A stretch of 64,000 nucleotides of DNA from assembly GCF_035609205.1 (NCBI RefSeq), contig NZ_CP141184.1:2942501-3006500 (forward strand). The letters are read 5' to 3'. Under the pieces are notes generated by a model. The model did not search any database. It had not been told where the DNA came from and was given only the letters and a program-made list of their open reading frames with translations. A program made the position numbers and the translations under genes. Each line of letters starts with the position of its first letter. The stretch's first letter is position 1. Below, one piece after another: positions 25,738 through 34,126 of the stretch. Source of the stretch: Hymenobacter sp. GOD-10R (GTDB lineage: Bacteria > Bacteroidota > Bacteroidia > Cytophagales > Hymenobacteraceae).

Positions 25738-26105
25738 ACGAAAGAAGAACGATAGAGTGAGTAAGGTCTGGCAATATAGCTAGAGCTTTTTAGGAAGGTG
25801 TACTCCGGTATAACGGCCTCAGCTATGCGGTTGGTATCGTTGCCGACGTGTGCGGGCCGGCTGCCCTGGGCGTCCTATTGGTTGTCGCCAGGACAAGTGG
25901 TTGGAACAACCTTCGTGCACCTAGCTTGAACAGCTATCAACAGCCGATAACTGGTAGGACACCTAGGACGTCAGACCGGCGGACTTGCTGCGTGCAAGGA
26001 GGCGCGAAGTACAAGCTTCACGCGGCCGCGCATGTAGCTGCGGCCTAATCCTTGTACCTTTGCTTCTAACCGCAACTTTAGCCCACTGCCGCTGGTTTTT
26101 AGGAT
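25738..26105. other. Gene-free region upstream of ispG
   Basis: A 368-bp gap between divergent genes. It contains a degenerate GCGCGAAG...GCTTCACGCG element near 26004-26026 that resembles a worn REP-like repeat, one CACCTAGGA site, and the ispG -7 box. The short frames show no coding character. Confidence 0.5.
26055..26062 (+). promoter_or_regulatory. -7 box upstream of ispG
   Basis: TACCTTTG is an exact TAnnTTTG match, 43 bp before the ispG start codon. No convincing -33 element is visible. Confidence 0.45.
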
Positions 26106-28094
26106 ATGAACAAGACGTATTGCCCTAGCCTCACCGAGTACAAACGCCGCCTCAGCCGTGAAGTGAAAATCGGCGACGTGCCCATGGGCGGCCTCAACCC
26201 GATTCGGGTGCAGAGCATGACCACCGTGGATACGATGGACACCCTAGGTTCGGTGGAGCAAACCTTGCGCATGGTCGAAGCTGGTTGCGAATACGTGCGC
26301 ATCACGGCGCCTAGCGTGAAGGAGGCGCAAAACCTGCTCGAAATCAAGAAGGAACTGCGCAAGCGGGGCTGCAACGTGCCACTCATCGCCGACATTCACT
26401 TTACGCCTAACGCCGCCGAGCTGGCCGCGCGCATCGTGGAAAAAGTGCGCGTGAACCCCGGCAACTACGCCGACAAGAAGAAGTTCGATATCATTGAATA
26501 CACCGATGCTACCTACGCCGCTGAGGTAGAGCGCATCCGGGAGCGGTTCCGGCCGCTGGTGCAGATCTGCAAGCAGTACGGCACGGCCATGCGCATCGGC
26601 ACAAACCACGGCTCGTTGTCCGACCGAATTTTGTCGCGCTACGGCGATACGCCGCTGGGCATGGTAGAGTCGGCCCTGGAGTTTTTGCGCCTGTGCGAGG
26701 AAGAAAATTACTACGATGTGGTGCTGAGCATGAAGGCTAGCAACACCCAGGTGATGGTGCAAGCCTACCGCTTGCTCGTGCAAAAGCTCGATGAAGAAGG
26801 CCTGCAACCGTACCCCTTGCACCTAGGTGTCACAGAAGCTGGCGAGGCCGAGGATGGCCGCATCAAGAGCGCCGTGGGCATCGGTACGCTGCTGGAAGAC
26901 GGCATTGGCGACACCGTGCGCGTGTCGCTCACCGAAGCACCAGAGGCCGAAGCACCCGTAGCCAAGATGCTGATTGACCGCTACACCAACCGCGCCGCCG
27001 AAGCCAAGCCGATTGCGCCCGTAGTTGGGCAGGAGCCAATTGACCCGTTCCAGTATTTCCGTCGTTACACCCGCGAGGTGCTGAACCTAGGTGGGCAAAA
27101 CGTACCGCGCGTCATTGTCGATTTGTCGCGCCTGCCCTCGGTGGAGTACGCCGATCTGCGTTGCGCGGGGCACTTGTATTCGGCCTTTCTGGACAAGTTT
27201 CAGATGAACGACCTAGGGGCCGACTACCTCTACAGCGGTCAGCGCCCCGTACCGTTTATGCTGCCCAATGGCCTCAAGGAAATCGTGGATTACAGTGCTT
27301 GGCTTGATGCTGGTCAGCGCGCCGAGCACTTCCCGGCCCTCACGCCGGCTGAGTACGCCGTAGCTGCTGCTCGCCACCCGCAGCTGAACTTTGTGTTTCA
27401 CACCCTAGGTTCGCTCACGCCTGCCGCCTTAGATCAGCTGCGCGCCGACAGTACCGCCGTGGTGGTTCTGCACACCGACAACGCCCACGCCATGCCCGAA
27501 ATCCGGCGGGCGTTTTTCGAGCTGCTCAACGCCGGCGTGACCTGCCCGGTGATTATCAAGCGCGAGTACCCGGCGCTAAAAGACGAGCAGACCCAGCTCT
27601 ACGCCGCTACCGACGTGGGCGGCCTGCTCCTCGACGGCCTCGGCGACGGTGTGGTGCTAAGCACCGAATTGCTCCCCGAGCGCAGCAAAGACGAGTGGCT
27701 CACCACCCTCGACCAGCTCAATCAGCTCAGCTTCGGCATCTTGCAAGCCGCCCGCACGCGCATGAGCAAGACCGAGTACATCAGCTGCCCAAGCTGCGGC
27801 CGTACCCTATTCGACCTCCAGGAAACCACCGCCATGATCCGCAAGCGCACCGACCACCTGAAAGGCGTCAAAATCGGCATCATGGGCTGCATCGTGAACG
27901 GCCCCGGCGAAATGGCCGACGCCGACTACGGCTACGTGGGTGTGGGCAAAGGCAAAATCGCCCTCTACCGCGGCCAGGAAGTCATCAAGAAGTCCGTCCC
28001 CGAAGCACAAGCTGTGGATGACTTAATCGAGCTGATGCGCGAGGATGGTAAATGGATCGAGCCGGTGAAGTTGGAAGAGCCTGTAGGAGCGTAG
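26106..28094 (+). CDS. ispG: 4-hydroxy-3-methylbut-2-enyl diphosphate synthase IspG (GcpE), long form
   Basis: IspG is the 4Fe-4S enzyme of the MEP pathway that converts MEcPP to HMBPP for isoprenoid synthesis. At 662 residues it is the long form with an extra domain between the TIM barrel and the cluster domain, usual in Bacteroidota, Chlamydiae and plants. The barrel (about 1-285) has GGLNPIRVQSMTT and NPGNYAD. The insertion is roughly 290-545. The C-terminal domain has the Cys ligands in SCPSCGRT and MGCIVNGPGE, which also supplies the catalytic Glu. It feeds quinone and carotenoid synthesis. It has its own promoter and terminator. Confidence 0.96.
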   Translation: MNKTYCPSLTEYKRRLSREVKIGDVPMGGLNPIRVQSMTTVDTMDTLGSVEQTLRMVEAGCEYVRITAPSVKEAQNLLEIKKELRKRGCNVPLIADIHFTPNAAELAARIVEKVRVNPGNYADKKKFDIIEYTDATYAAEVERIRERFRPLVQICKQYGTAMRIGTNHGSLSDRILSRYGDTPLGMVESALEFLRLCEEENYYDVVLSMKASNTQVMVQAYRLLVQKLDEEGLQPYPLHLGVTEAGEAEDGRIKSAVGIGTLLEDGIGDTVRVSLTEAPEAEAPVAKMLIDRYTNRAAEAKPIAPVVGQEPIDPFQYFRRYTREVLNLGGQNVPRVIVDLSRLPSVEYADLRCAGHLYSAFLDKFQMNDLGADYLYSGQRPVPFMLPNGLKEIVDYSAWLDAGQRAEHFPALTPAEYAVAAARHPQLNFVFHTLGSLTPAALDQLRADSTAVVVLHTDNAHAMPEIRRAFFELLNAGVTCPVIIKREYPALKDEQTQLYAATDVGGLLLDGLGDGVVLSTELLPERSKDEWLTTLDQLNQLSFGILQAARTRMSKTEYISCPSCGRTLFDLQETTAMIRKRTDHLKGVKIGIMGCIVNGPGEMADADYGYVGVGKGKIALYRGQEVIKKSVPEAQAVDDLIELMREDGKWIEPVKLEEPVGA

Positions 28095-28119
28095 ATGCTT
28101 CTTAGAAAGTACCAGGTAT

Positions 28120-28156
28120 AATGGGATTGAGCGCATATGTTCAATCCCATTTTTAC
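28120..28156 (+). terminator. Terminator after ispG
   Basis: An 11-bp perfect stem (28120-28130 with 28141-28151) followed by TTTT, 26 bp after the ispG stop codon. Confidence 0.8.
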
Positions 28157-28172
28157 TTATTAAGGTTGCAGT

Positions 28173-28472
28173 ATGCTTGACTTCTTTCTAATTGACGATA
28201 GTCAACCTAGACCAAATCGGAACTTTAATTTAGAATATATCGGTGGTATTGAGGATGAGTTATTCTATGAATTACGAAAGGAAGGTATAATCGAGCCTTG
28301 GTTTGATTATTATAGCGATTTTCGTTGGGGAAGCGAGATTATAGCTCGTATACTTTTGAAGTTACAACAAAGACCTAAATCAGCGGCTTTGCAGAAAGAA
28401 GAAAAGGAGTTTGCTGCTATTCTGCAAAAAGCTGTTGATGCAAAAGCTGGAGTACTGGCGTTTGGTGATTAG
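28173..28472 (+). CDS. Small hypothetical acidic protein, AT-rich gene
   Basis: The 99-residue product is acidic and rich in aromatic residues (FWFDYYSDFRWGSE region in the middle). It has no signal peptide or membrane segment. It is the first of three AT-rich genes in a row with codon use unlike the flanking ispG. I do not recognise the family; the size and acidity are typical of small immunity-type proteins, which is only a contextual guess. Confidence 0.6.
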   Translation: MLDFFLIDDSQPRPNRNFNLEYIGGIEDELFYELRKEGIIEPWFDYYSDFRWGSEIIARILLKLQQRPKSAALQKEEKEFAAILQKAVDAKAGVLAFGD

Positions 28473-28501
28473 CGCAAATTACCAGTTGATTTTTAGAAAG
28501 T

Positions 28502-28849
28502 ATGGAAGACAAGTATAAGTCAATAGAGACACTGAAGAAGGTAAGTGATTTGATTGTTAAGACTAATTGTTCTGTTAGGCTTAAAGTAATTGATAATTCA
28601 GAGCCTGAAAGATGGGGAGGGATGGTAGGGTTCCCAAGTATGAATTATCTTGAAATCAATGGTCCTGTCCATGTTGGTGAAATAGAATGGTTAGATATTG
28701 ACCCAATTGAGGTAAAGCATATTGGAAGATTAGTAAAGCCTAAGATTATTGATCATCAAGATTCTTTGTCTTCTTCTTTAGAAGAAGTGGGTTTGGAATA
28801 TGTTATAGTTGATGGTGTATTTCGAATATTTATAAAGAATATATCATAG
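28502..28849 (+). CDS. Small hypothetical protein, AT-rich gene
   Basis: A 115-residue product with alternating beta-strand and loop pattern and no signal peptide. It lies 29 bp after the preceding AT-rich gene on the same strand, suggesting one transcript. No motif recognised. The gene has strikingly low GC compared with ispG and the dehydrogenase gene on either side. Confidence 0.55.
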   Translation: MEDKYKSIETLKKVSDLIVKTNCSVRLKVIDNSEPERWGGMVGFPSMNYLEINGPVHVGEIEWLDIDPIEVKHIGRLVKPKIIDHQDSLSSSLEEVGLEYVIVDGVFRIFIKNIS

Positions 28850-28900
28850 CAAATAGTACTACTGTCTGGTATGATTTATATAGAATAAGACGCTTTTGCT

Positions 28901-29275
28901 ATGAGTATACCTGTTCTTTCTTATAACTTACATGATAATATTGTTGAATGTTTTAATTTCAATTCTATACGTGGCCGCCTGATAATACTCATTTGGGATA
29001 AGTTAGTAGATAGTCCAACGATTGTCTGGCGGCAACTGACTATTTCAGGTATTATAAATATCAAAGAGGTTGGGAAATATCAGAAGCGGATTGCTGATGA
29101 TTTGGATAAAACACAACGTGAAACCTTCAGTTATAGGATAGACGAGTTTAAGTACTGTGATAAACCCAAGTCTGAGACAAGGAATTTGCACCTGTCATTA
29201 GATATCGATCATTTAGGTACACTAACGATAAACTGTGCAAAGTTTACTATTCAAGTAATAAATAGAAAGCTGTAG
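28901..29275 (+). CDS. Small hypothetical protein, AT-rich gene
   Basis: A 124-residue product with a repeated strand pattern (hydrophobic and polar residues alternating in LHLSLDIDHLGTLTI), probably a compact beta-rich cytoplasmic protein. It is the last of the AT-rich trio, separated from the second gene by 51 bp. No family recognised. It may have come in with the other two by transfer. Confidence 0.55.
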   Translation: MSIPVLSYNLHDNIVECFNFNSIRGRLIILIWDKLVDSPTIVWRQLTISGIINIKEVGKYQKRIADDLDKTQRETFSYRIDEFKYCDKPKSETRNLHLSLDIDHLGTLTINCAKFTIQVINRKL

Positions 29276-29315
29276 AAGCTTAAAACATAACGCCCCCTCA
29301 TTCGTCTACCATACC

Positions 29316-29978
29316 ATGAAGATCAAAGCTATTGTAACCGGCGCGACCGGCATGGTGGGAGAGGGCGTGCTGCACGAATGCCTGAACCACCCTGATGTGG
29401 AACAGGTGCTATCCGTCAGCCGCAAACCGAGCGGCGTGACGCACCCAAAGCTGCGCGAAATCGTGCACAGCGACTTTCAGGATCTGTCGCCCATTCAAGA
29501 CCAGCTTACCGGCTATAACGCCTGCTTTTTCTGCCTAGGCGTGTCATCGGTGGGGATGAAGCAGCCGGAGTACCGCCGCCTGACTTACGACCTGACGCTG
29601 CACTTCGCCGAAACGCTGCTGCCCCGCAACCCCGACCTCACGTTCTGCTACGTATCGGGTGCCGGCACCGATAGCACTGGCCACGGCCGTAGCATGTGGG
29701 CCCGCGTGAAAGGGCAAACGGAGAATAAACTGCTGGGCCTAGGTTTTCGCCAAGCGTACATGTTTCGGCCCGGCTTCATGAAGGCAACACCGGGCTTGAA
29801 GAACGTGTTACCCATGTATAAATACACCAACTGGCTCTATCCAATACTTCGCAGGTTCACGCCGCAGTACGTTTCCACGCTGCAAGAGCTAGGTTTGGCC
29901 ATGATTAACGTCGTGCGCGAGGGCTACTCGAAATCGGTGTTGGAAGTGCCAGATATAGTAGCGCTGGCAAAAGCCTGA
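29316..29978 (+). CDS. NAD(P)-binding SDR-like protein (HTATIP2-like atypical SDR)
   Basis: The 220-residue product is one Rossmann domain. TGATGMVGEGVL (about residues 8-19) binds the dinucleotide. CFFCLGVSS and YVSGAGTDS follow at strand positions typical for extended or atypical SDRs of the HTATIP2/Yeast YwnB-like group. The canonical YxxxK pair is not obvious (the region WARVKGQTEN has K but no Tyr four residues before), so catalysis is uncertain and it may only bind NADP. The gene returns to the GC-rich composition of the chromosome. Confidence 0.8.
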   Translation: MKIKAIVTGATGMVGEGVLHECLNHPDVEQVLSVSRKPSGVTHPKLREIVHSDFQDLSPIQDQLTGYNACFFCLGVSSVGMKQPEYRRLTYDLTLHFAETLLPRNPDLTFCYVSGAGTDSTGHGRSMWARVKGQTENKLLGLGFRQAYMFRPGFMKATPGLKNVLPMYKYTNWLYPILRRFTPQYVSTLQELGLAMINVVREGYSKSVLEVPDIVALAKA

Positions 29979-29994
29979 AAGTCTGTACAAAATA

Positions 29995-30102
29995 AAAGGC
30001 CGTCATGCTGAGCTTGCCGAAGCATCTCTACCGCAATGCTAACTTCTAACGTCAGCAACGAAGCAGTAGAGATGCTTCGGCAAGCTCAGCATGACGGCCT
30101 TT
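29995..30102. repeat. Long inverted repeat, family C, copy 1
   Basis: Perfect 37-bp arms (29995-30031 with 30066-30102), with GTCATGCTGAGCTTGCCGAA inside each arm, and a 34-nt spacer. It lies between two plus-strand genes and could act as a terminator. A related element is at 57348-57449. Confidence 0.9.
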
Positions 30103-30165
30103 ATCTAAAGCTTGCTACTATTTTCAGCGCGGACGTATACCTAGGCTAATCCTTCGCTAGCCTTT

Positions 30166-30173
30166 TATATTTG
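30166..30173 (+). promoter_or_regulatory. -7 box directly before the start codon of the gene at 30176
   Basis: TATATTTG matches the Bacteroidota -7 consensus exactly and ends 2 bp before the ATG. Transcription would begin at or just inside the coding region, suggesting a leaderless mRNA if the promoter and start are both real. Confidence 0.4.
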
Positions 30174-30175
30174 GT

Positions 30176-30496
30176 ATGAAACGGCGTTTGCTGACACTGC
30201 CAGAGTTAAGCTTGATCCTCTTCCTGTTGCGCGACAAACCGGCCGCAGAGAAGTTTTTGGCTTGGCTGCCCATTGCAGAAGTGGAAGAACTAGCCGACGG
30301 CGGCATGGGTAGCTTACGGTTTGTGAGCAGAAAAGACGAGCAGCGCTTAGGACAAAAGATTGCTGAACTGCAGTTCCTGGACGAGGATGGCGTGCCGGTG
30401 CTGGTGTCTCTTTACCTAGATCAGGAAGGGGCACTATATGAATTAGATAGCTGGAAAACGGACTATTCGCCCCTGAAGCGAATTCCGCTTTTCTGA
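30176..30496 (+). CDS. Small conserved protein, possibly DUF6984-like
   Basis: The 106-residue product has no signal peptide. The central segment VEELADGGMGSLRF resembles the conserved DGGMGSL motif I associate with DUF6984, a family of small bacterial proteins of unknown function; I hold this only tentatively. The C-terminal half is acidic with alternating hydrophobic strands. No second Met occurs until residue 43, so the start at 30176 is the only sensible one, although the promoter is only 2 bp upstream. Confidence 0.7.
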   Translation: MKRRLLTLPELSLILFLLRDKPAAEKFLAWLPIAEVEELADGGMGSLRFVSRKDEQRLGQKIAELQFLDEDGVPVLVSLYLDQEGALYELDSWKTDYSPLKRIPLF

Positions 30497-30508
30497 CCTA
30501 GCTTCGCA

Positions 30509-30964
30509 CTATTGGCACTTCTCCTTGCGGCGTGTATCAATGATGTGCACGATCTTCCAGCCGTCGGTGTACTTCACCAGTTGAAACGAGTCGTAGCCGC
30601 AGTGGCTGAACTTGCTGCCCAGGTAGAACTGGTACGGCGTCCAGACGCTGGCTAGGTTGGCGTCGATAAGCACCCGCTCGAAGGTGATGCGCTCATCCCA
30701 GACCTCGGTGTGCGGTGTGCCGACGGCTTTTAGGAAATCGTTGGTTTTTTCGACGCCGAGCTGCGTATTACCATTCCGGTTGCTGATGGTGTGCAGGACC
30801 ACACCCGGAGCTAGGGTGCTGCGCACGAGGGTACTATCACCCCGCCGCATACCATCGAAGAAGGTAGTAACAGTCTTTTTAATAGCTTCTGTTTCGGCGG
30901 CGGGTTGCTGGGCGAAAGCGGTGGTGCTAACGCCGAATAGTAACAGCGACAATAACGTCTTCAT
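30509..30964 (-). CDS. Exported SnoaL/NTF2-like protein (DUF4440 type)
   Basis: The 151-residue product has a cleavable signal peptide (about 1-18, ending TAFAQ), and the mature part is a single NTF2-like alpha+beta barrel. FFDGMRRGDSTLVRSTLAPG at its start and VWTPYQFYLGSKFSHCGYDSF near the middle are typical of SnoaL-like or DUF4440 proteins found in the Bacteroidota periplasm. Known relatives include isomerases, hydrolases and inert binders, and no catalytic residue can be assigned here. A REP-like repeat lies directly upstream. Confidence 0.8.
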   Translation of the reverse strand: MKTLLSLLLFGVSTTAFAQQPAAETEAIKKTVTTFFDGMRRGDSTLVRSTLAPGVVLHTISNRNGNTQLGVEKTNDFLKAVGTPHTEVWDERITFERVLIDANLASVWTPYQFYLGSKFSHCGYDSFQLVKYTDGWKIVHIIDTRRKEKCQ

Positions 30965-30981
30965 AATTTAGGAAGAAAGAA

Positions 30982-31085
30982 TGTAGCGCGAAGCTCCGGC
31001 TTCGCGTATCGTTGAACGATAATCAGTAAGCTGTGTGCTGACGTGAGTCGTTCAACGACGCGCGAAGCCGGAGCTTCACGCTACA
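30982..31085. repeat. REP-like inverted repeat, family A, copy 2
   Basis: Arms 30982-31006 and 31061-31085 pair over 25 bp with one mismatch, and an inner pair (31009-31019 with 31048-31058) extends the structure with one mismatch. It shares the TGTAGCGCGAAGCTCC core with the copies at 24449 and 41235. It lies between divergent genes. Confidence 0.85.
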
Positions 31086-31145
31086 GACTACACGAGCACA
31101 ACGGTAAAATTATGTGCTGGTTTCCGAGAGCAAAACGCTAGGAAG

Positions 31146-31153
31146 TAAGTTTG
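31146..31153 (+). promoter_or_regulatory. Promoter candidate upstream of the acyl-CoA ligase gene
   Basis: TAAGTTTG is an exact -7 match, with TTTC at 31121-31124 about 21 bp upstream as a possible -33 element. The start codon lies 57 bp downstream. Confidence 0.4.
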
Positions 31154-31209
31154 TGGATCGGAAGCTGTACTGTTGTTAGTTTCTGTTTCGGCCCTTGCTC
31201 GTACCATCC

Positions 31210-32976
31210 ATGAAAATTCGTCGCACGTTCGACATACTAACGCACCTTACTACCCGCGCACCGCAAGCTAACTGCCTGGTTGCCAAAATAAACGGTAAAT
31301 GGCAGCCGCTGAGCGCACAGCAGGTACAAGAGCAAGCTGACCTCGTGAGCCTAGGTTTGCGCCAACTCGGTGTGGAGCCTGGCGACAAAGTCGCTATCAT
31401 CTCGGCCAACCGCCCCGAGTGGATGCTAGCCGATTTTGGTATCGCGCAGCTAGGGGCCGTAAGCGTGCCCATGTACCCCACCATCACCGTGGAAGACTAC
31501 CGCCACATCTTCACTGATGCTGACGTGAAGGTGGTGCTGGTGTCTGACCAAAAGCTGCTGGCCCGCGTGCACGAGGCCACCGCCGACCTCGCCGAAGCTC
31601 CCGAGCACATTTTTACCTTCGAGAAGGTTGTGGGTTCGCGCCACTTCGGGGAGCTGCTGTCGATGGGGAAACTAGGTAGCATGGAGGAGCTGGAGGCAGA
31701 AAAAGCCGCTGTGCAGCCCGATGACTTGCTCACACTCATCTACACCTCCGGCACCACCGGCCGGCCTAAAGGCGTGATGCTCTCGCACGAGAACGTGCTG
31801 AGTAACTGCCGCGACCTAACCAGCTATCTGCCATTGCCCGAACAAGCAAAAGCGCTCAGCTTCCTGCCGTTGTCGCACATTTTCGAACGTACGGCCACCT
31901 TTCTCTACCTCATGCTCGGCTTCTCGATCTACTACGCCGAGGGCATGGAGCGCATCGCCGACAACCTGCGTGAGGTGCAGCCCCAGGTGTTCACCACCGT
32001 GCCGCGCCTGCTGGAGAAGATCTACGACAAGATTGTGGCCACTGGCTCGAAGCTAACGGGTGTGAAGAAGAGCCTGTTCTTCTGGGCCTTGAACCTAGGT
32101 CTGAAATACGATACCCAAAAGAACCTAGGTTTCTTCTATAACAAGCAGCTAGCCTTAGCCAATAAGCTCATTTTCAGTAAATGGCGCGAAGCCATGGGTG
32201 GAAAAGTTGAGTTCATTGTATCCGGTGGTGGCGCGTTGCAGCCGCGCCTAGCGCGGGTGTTATGGGCCGCGGGCGTGCGGGTGATGGAAGGCTACGGCCT
32301 CACCGAAACGTCGCCTGTTATTGCGGCCTGTCGCCCCGAGCCGGAGAATAATATGATTGGTACCGTAGGACCGGTGTTGCCTCACGTTGAGGTGAAAATC
32401 GTGCCAGACGGTGAAATCTTGACCCGCTCGGCCTCGGTGATGAAAGGCTACTACAACCGCCCCGATCTTACCGCCGAAGCCATTGACGCCGAAGGCTGGT
32501 TTCACACTGGCGACATTGGCGAGTTTATGCAAGGCCGCTTCCTGAAAATCACCGACCGTAAGAAGGAGATGTTCAAGACCTCGGGCGGTAAGTACATCGC
32601 CCCGCAAGTCATTGAAGCCAAGCTTTCGGAGTCGCCGCTGATTGAGCAGGTGATGGTGGTAGGAGAGAACCAGAAATTTCCTTCTGCGCTGCTCGTGCCC
32701 GCGTTTGCTGAGTTGCGTGCCTGGGCGCAAAGTCACGGTCTACCCACCAACCTTTCTGATGCGGCCCTAACGGCCCACGCGCAAGTGCAGAAGCTTTATG
32801 AAGGCTTGGTGCACCAGTACAATGCTAGCTTTGCCAACTGGGAGCAGGTTAAAAAAGTAGTGCTATTGCCTACCTCTTGGAGCGTAGAAACCGGCGAGCT
32901 GACCCCTACCATGAAAGTGAAGCGGAAGGTAATCACCGCCAACAATTTGCCGCGCATCGAGGCGCTGTATAGCTAA
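31210..32976 (+). CDS. Long-chain fatty-acid--CoA ligase (AMP-forming)
   Basis: The enzyme activates fatty acids with ATP and CoA, feeding beta-oxidation or lipid synthesis. The 588-residue product is a standard ANL-superfamily acyl-CoA synthetase. TSGTTGRPKGVMLSH (about residue 180) is the AMP-binding signature. GYGLTETSP (about 360) is motif II. GWFHTGDIG and KITDRKKEMFKTSGGKYI (about 430-460) mark the hinge to the C-terminal domain. ATG at 31210 replaces an upstream TTG that would add five residues. The gene is monocistronic and followed by a family B inverted repeat. Confidence 0.92.
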   Translation: MKIRRTFDILTHLTTRAPQANCLVAKINGKWQPLSAQQVQEQADLVSLGLRQLGVEPGDKVAIISANRPEWMLADFGIAQLGAVSVPMYPTITVEDYRHIFTDADVKVVLVSDQKLLARVHEATADLAEAPEHIFTFEKVVGSRHFGELLSMGKLGSMEELEAEKAAVQPDDLLTLIYTSGTTGRPKGVMLSHENVLSNCRDLTSYLPLPEQAKALSFLPLSHIFERTATFLYLMLGFSIYYAEGMERIADNLREVQPQVFTTVPRLLEKIYDKIVATGSKLTGVKKSLFFWALNLGLKYDTQKNLGFFYNKQLALANKLIFSKWREAMGGKVEFIVSGGGALQPRLARVLWAAGVRVMEGYGLTETSPVIAACRPEPENNMIGTVGPVLPHVEVKIVPDGEILTRSASVMKGYYNRPDLTAEAIDAEGWFHTGDIGEFMQGRFLKITDRKKEMFKTSGGKYIAPQVIEAKLSESPLIEQVMVVGENQKFPSALLVPAFAELRAWAQSHGLPTNLSDAALTAHAQVQKLYEGLVHQYNASFANWEQVKKVVLLPTSWSVETGELTPTMKVKRKVITANNLPRIEALYS

Positions 32977-32998
32977 GTAGTGCTAGGTTGAAGTTAGA

Positions 32999-33140
32999 AG
33001 CTAGCTCCCCTCCTTTTTTAAGGAGGGGGTTGGGGGTGGTTTCAATCGTTGAATGATCCTAGTATCCAGAAGCTAGCTTTAGTTTTCTAGCTTTAGCTGA
33101 CCACCCCTAGCCCCTCCTTAAAGAAGGAGGGGAGCTAGCT
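32999..33140. repeat. Inverted repeat, family B, copy 1
   Basis: Arms of about 42 nt (32999-33040 with 33099-33140) contain the short palindrome CCCCTCCTTTTTTAAGGAGGGG and then TTGGGGGTGGT; a few mismatches occur. The inner 58 bp is less structured. A second copy lies at 40364-40493. Confidence 0.85.
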
Positions 33141-33276
33141 TTTTAGCTTTGTTTTAGACCTAGTTGTGGCCGCAAAAAAGCTAAGAAATAGCCGCTAAAT
33201 TCTTCTATCTATTTATCTTTCTGGCAAATCTTTCCGGCCTGACCGGTGTTATTAATGCGTACTAAAAGACGACGAC

Positions 33277-33453
33277 ATGAACGGCCGCAACTTGTTTAAT
33301 CTCGGTGAAGTGTTTGGCTACTTCTTTCGCAAGCACGACCCGAACCGCAAAACTAATTTCAACCTGCGGACTATGCACTTCATCAACAAGCTCTCGATGA
33401 GCATGTTCTTGGTGTGTCTGCTGGTGATGCTGTACCGCTTGTTTACGCGCTAA
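33277..33453 (+). CDS. Small membrane protein, DUF6728-like (58 residues)
   Basis: A short frame starts at ATG 33277 and ends at TAA 33451-33453. The product begins MNGRNLFNLGEVFGYFF, has a basic middle (RKHDPNRKTNFNLRTMHF), and ends with one hydrophobic helix (about 40-54) and an Arg. I recall this pattern from the DUF6728 family of Bacteroidota, which has no known function. Spacing of 12 bp to the MmcQ/YjbR-like gene suggests co-transcription. Confidence 0.75.
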   Translation: MNGRNLFNLGEVFGYFFRKHDPNRKTNFNLRTMHFINKLSMSMFLVCLLVMLYRLFTR

Positions 33454-33465
33454 TTTCTGCTGAAA

Positions 33466-33825
33466 ATGAACATCGAAGATCTGCGTGATTACTGCCTGCT
33501 AAAAGTTGGTGTGACAGAAGACATGCCCTTCGGTGATAATACGCTCGTGTTCCGAGTAGGAGGTAAAATCTTCTTGCTCACGGATGTTAACACCTACGCG
33601 AGCATCAACCTGAAGTGTGACCCAGAGCGCGCCGTCCAACTCCGCGAGGAGTTCGACTACGTGCTACCAGGTTTTCACATGAATAAAAAACACTGGAACA
33701 CCGTGCTCATTGGCACCGGTGTCACTAATCGACAACTCCGTGAGTGGGTCGACCATTCATACGACCTCGTGCTAGCTTCGCTGCCGAAGGCTCAGCGGAC
33801 CACGCTCCTGGAAGCATCGGAGTAG
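33466..33825 (+). CDS. MmcQ/YjbR family protein
   Basis: The 119-residue product is a complete MmcQ/YjbR domain, a fold resembling the type IIB DNA-binding or CyaY-like arrangement. Family motifs include LRDYCLLKVGVTEDMPFGD at the start, FLLTDV in the first strand region and the late HMNKKHWNTV segment. Its biochemical role is not settled. It is probably translated from the same mRNA as the DUF6728-like gene and is followed by a good terminator. Confidence 0.9.
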   Translation: MNIEDLRDYCLLKVGVTEDMPFGDNTLVFRVGGKIFLLTDVNTYASINLKCDPERAVQLREEFDYVLPGFHMNKKHWNTVLIGTGVTNRQLREWVDHSYDLVLASLPKAQRTTLLEASE

Positions 33826-33856
33826 CTCAACGGTATTAGAATAGACTGCATTACTG

Positions 33857-33892
33857 ATCAGGACTGGCCCACGCCAGTCCTGATTTTGTTTT
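33857..33892 (+). terminator. Terminator after the MmcQ-like gene
   Basis: An 11-bp perfect stem (33857-33867 with 33874-33884) followed by TTTTGTTTT, 32 bp after the stop codon. Confidence 0.88.
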
Positions 33893-34037
33893 CGGCTGAT
33901 GCAGAGATGCTTACTTGTATCTCGGGCATTGCTGATGTTGTTCGATTCACAGTGATGCGAGGTGTGTGAGGAGATGAACATGTGGAGCGTAAAGCCTAGC
34001 TAAGCAGCCGATTTCTGCCCAAAGTGCCGGGGTTCTT

Positions 34038-34055
34038 AAAAATGCAGCCATTTTT
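34038..34055. promoter_or_regulatory. Small hairpin upstream of the beta-galactosidase gene
   Basis: AAAAATG (34038-34044) pairs with CATTTTT (34049-34055) around a 4-nt loop. It is about 70 bp before the start codon and could be part of a 5' leader or an operator. Confidence 0.3.
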
Positions 34056-34071
34056 GATCATCAAGTGCTTG

Positions 34072-34085
34072 CCTACCTAGGTAGG
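34072..34085. promoter_or_regulatory. 14-bp palindrome, operator candidate
   Basis: CCTACCTAGGTAGG is perfectly palindromic and lies 42 bp before the GH42 start codon. It contains the abundant ACCTAGGT octamer, so its significance as an operator is uncertain. Confidence 0.3.
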
Positions 34086-34126
34086 TAACGCTTGGTGTGG
34101 AACCACACTTTATCTCCTCGGTATTT

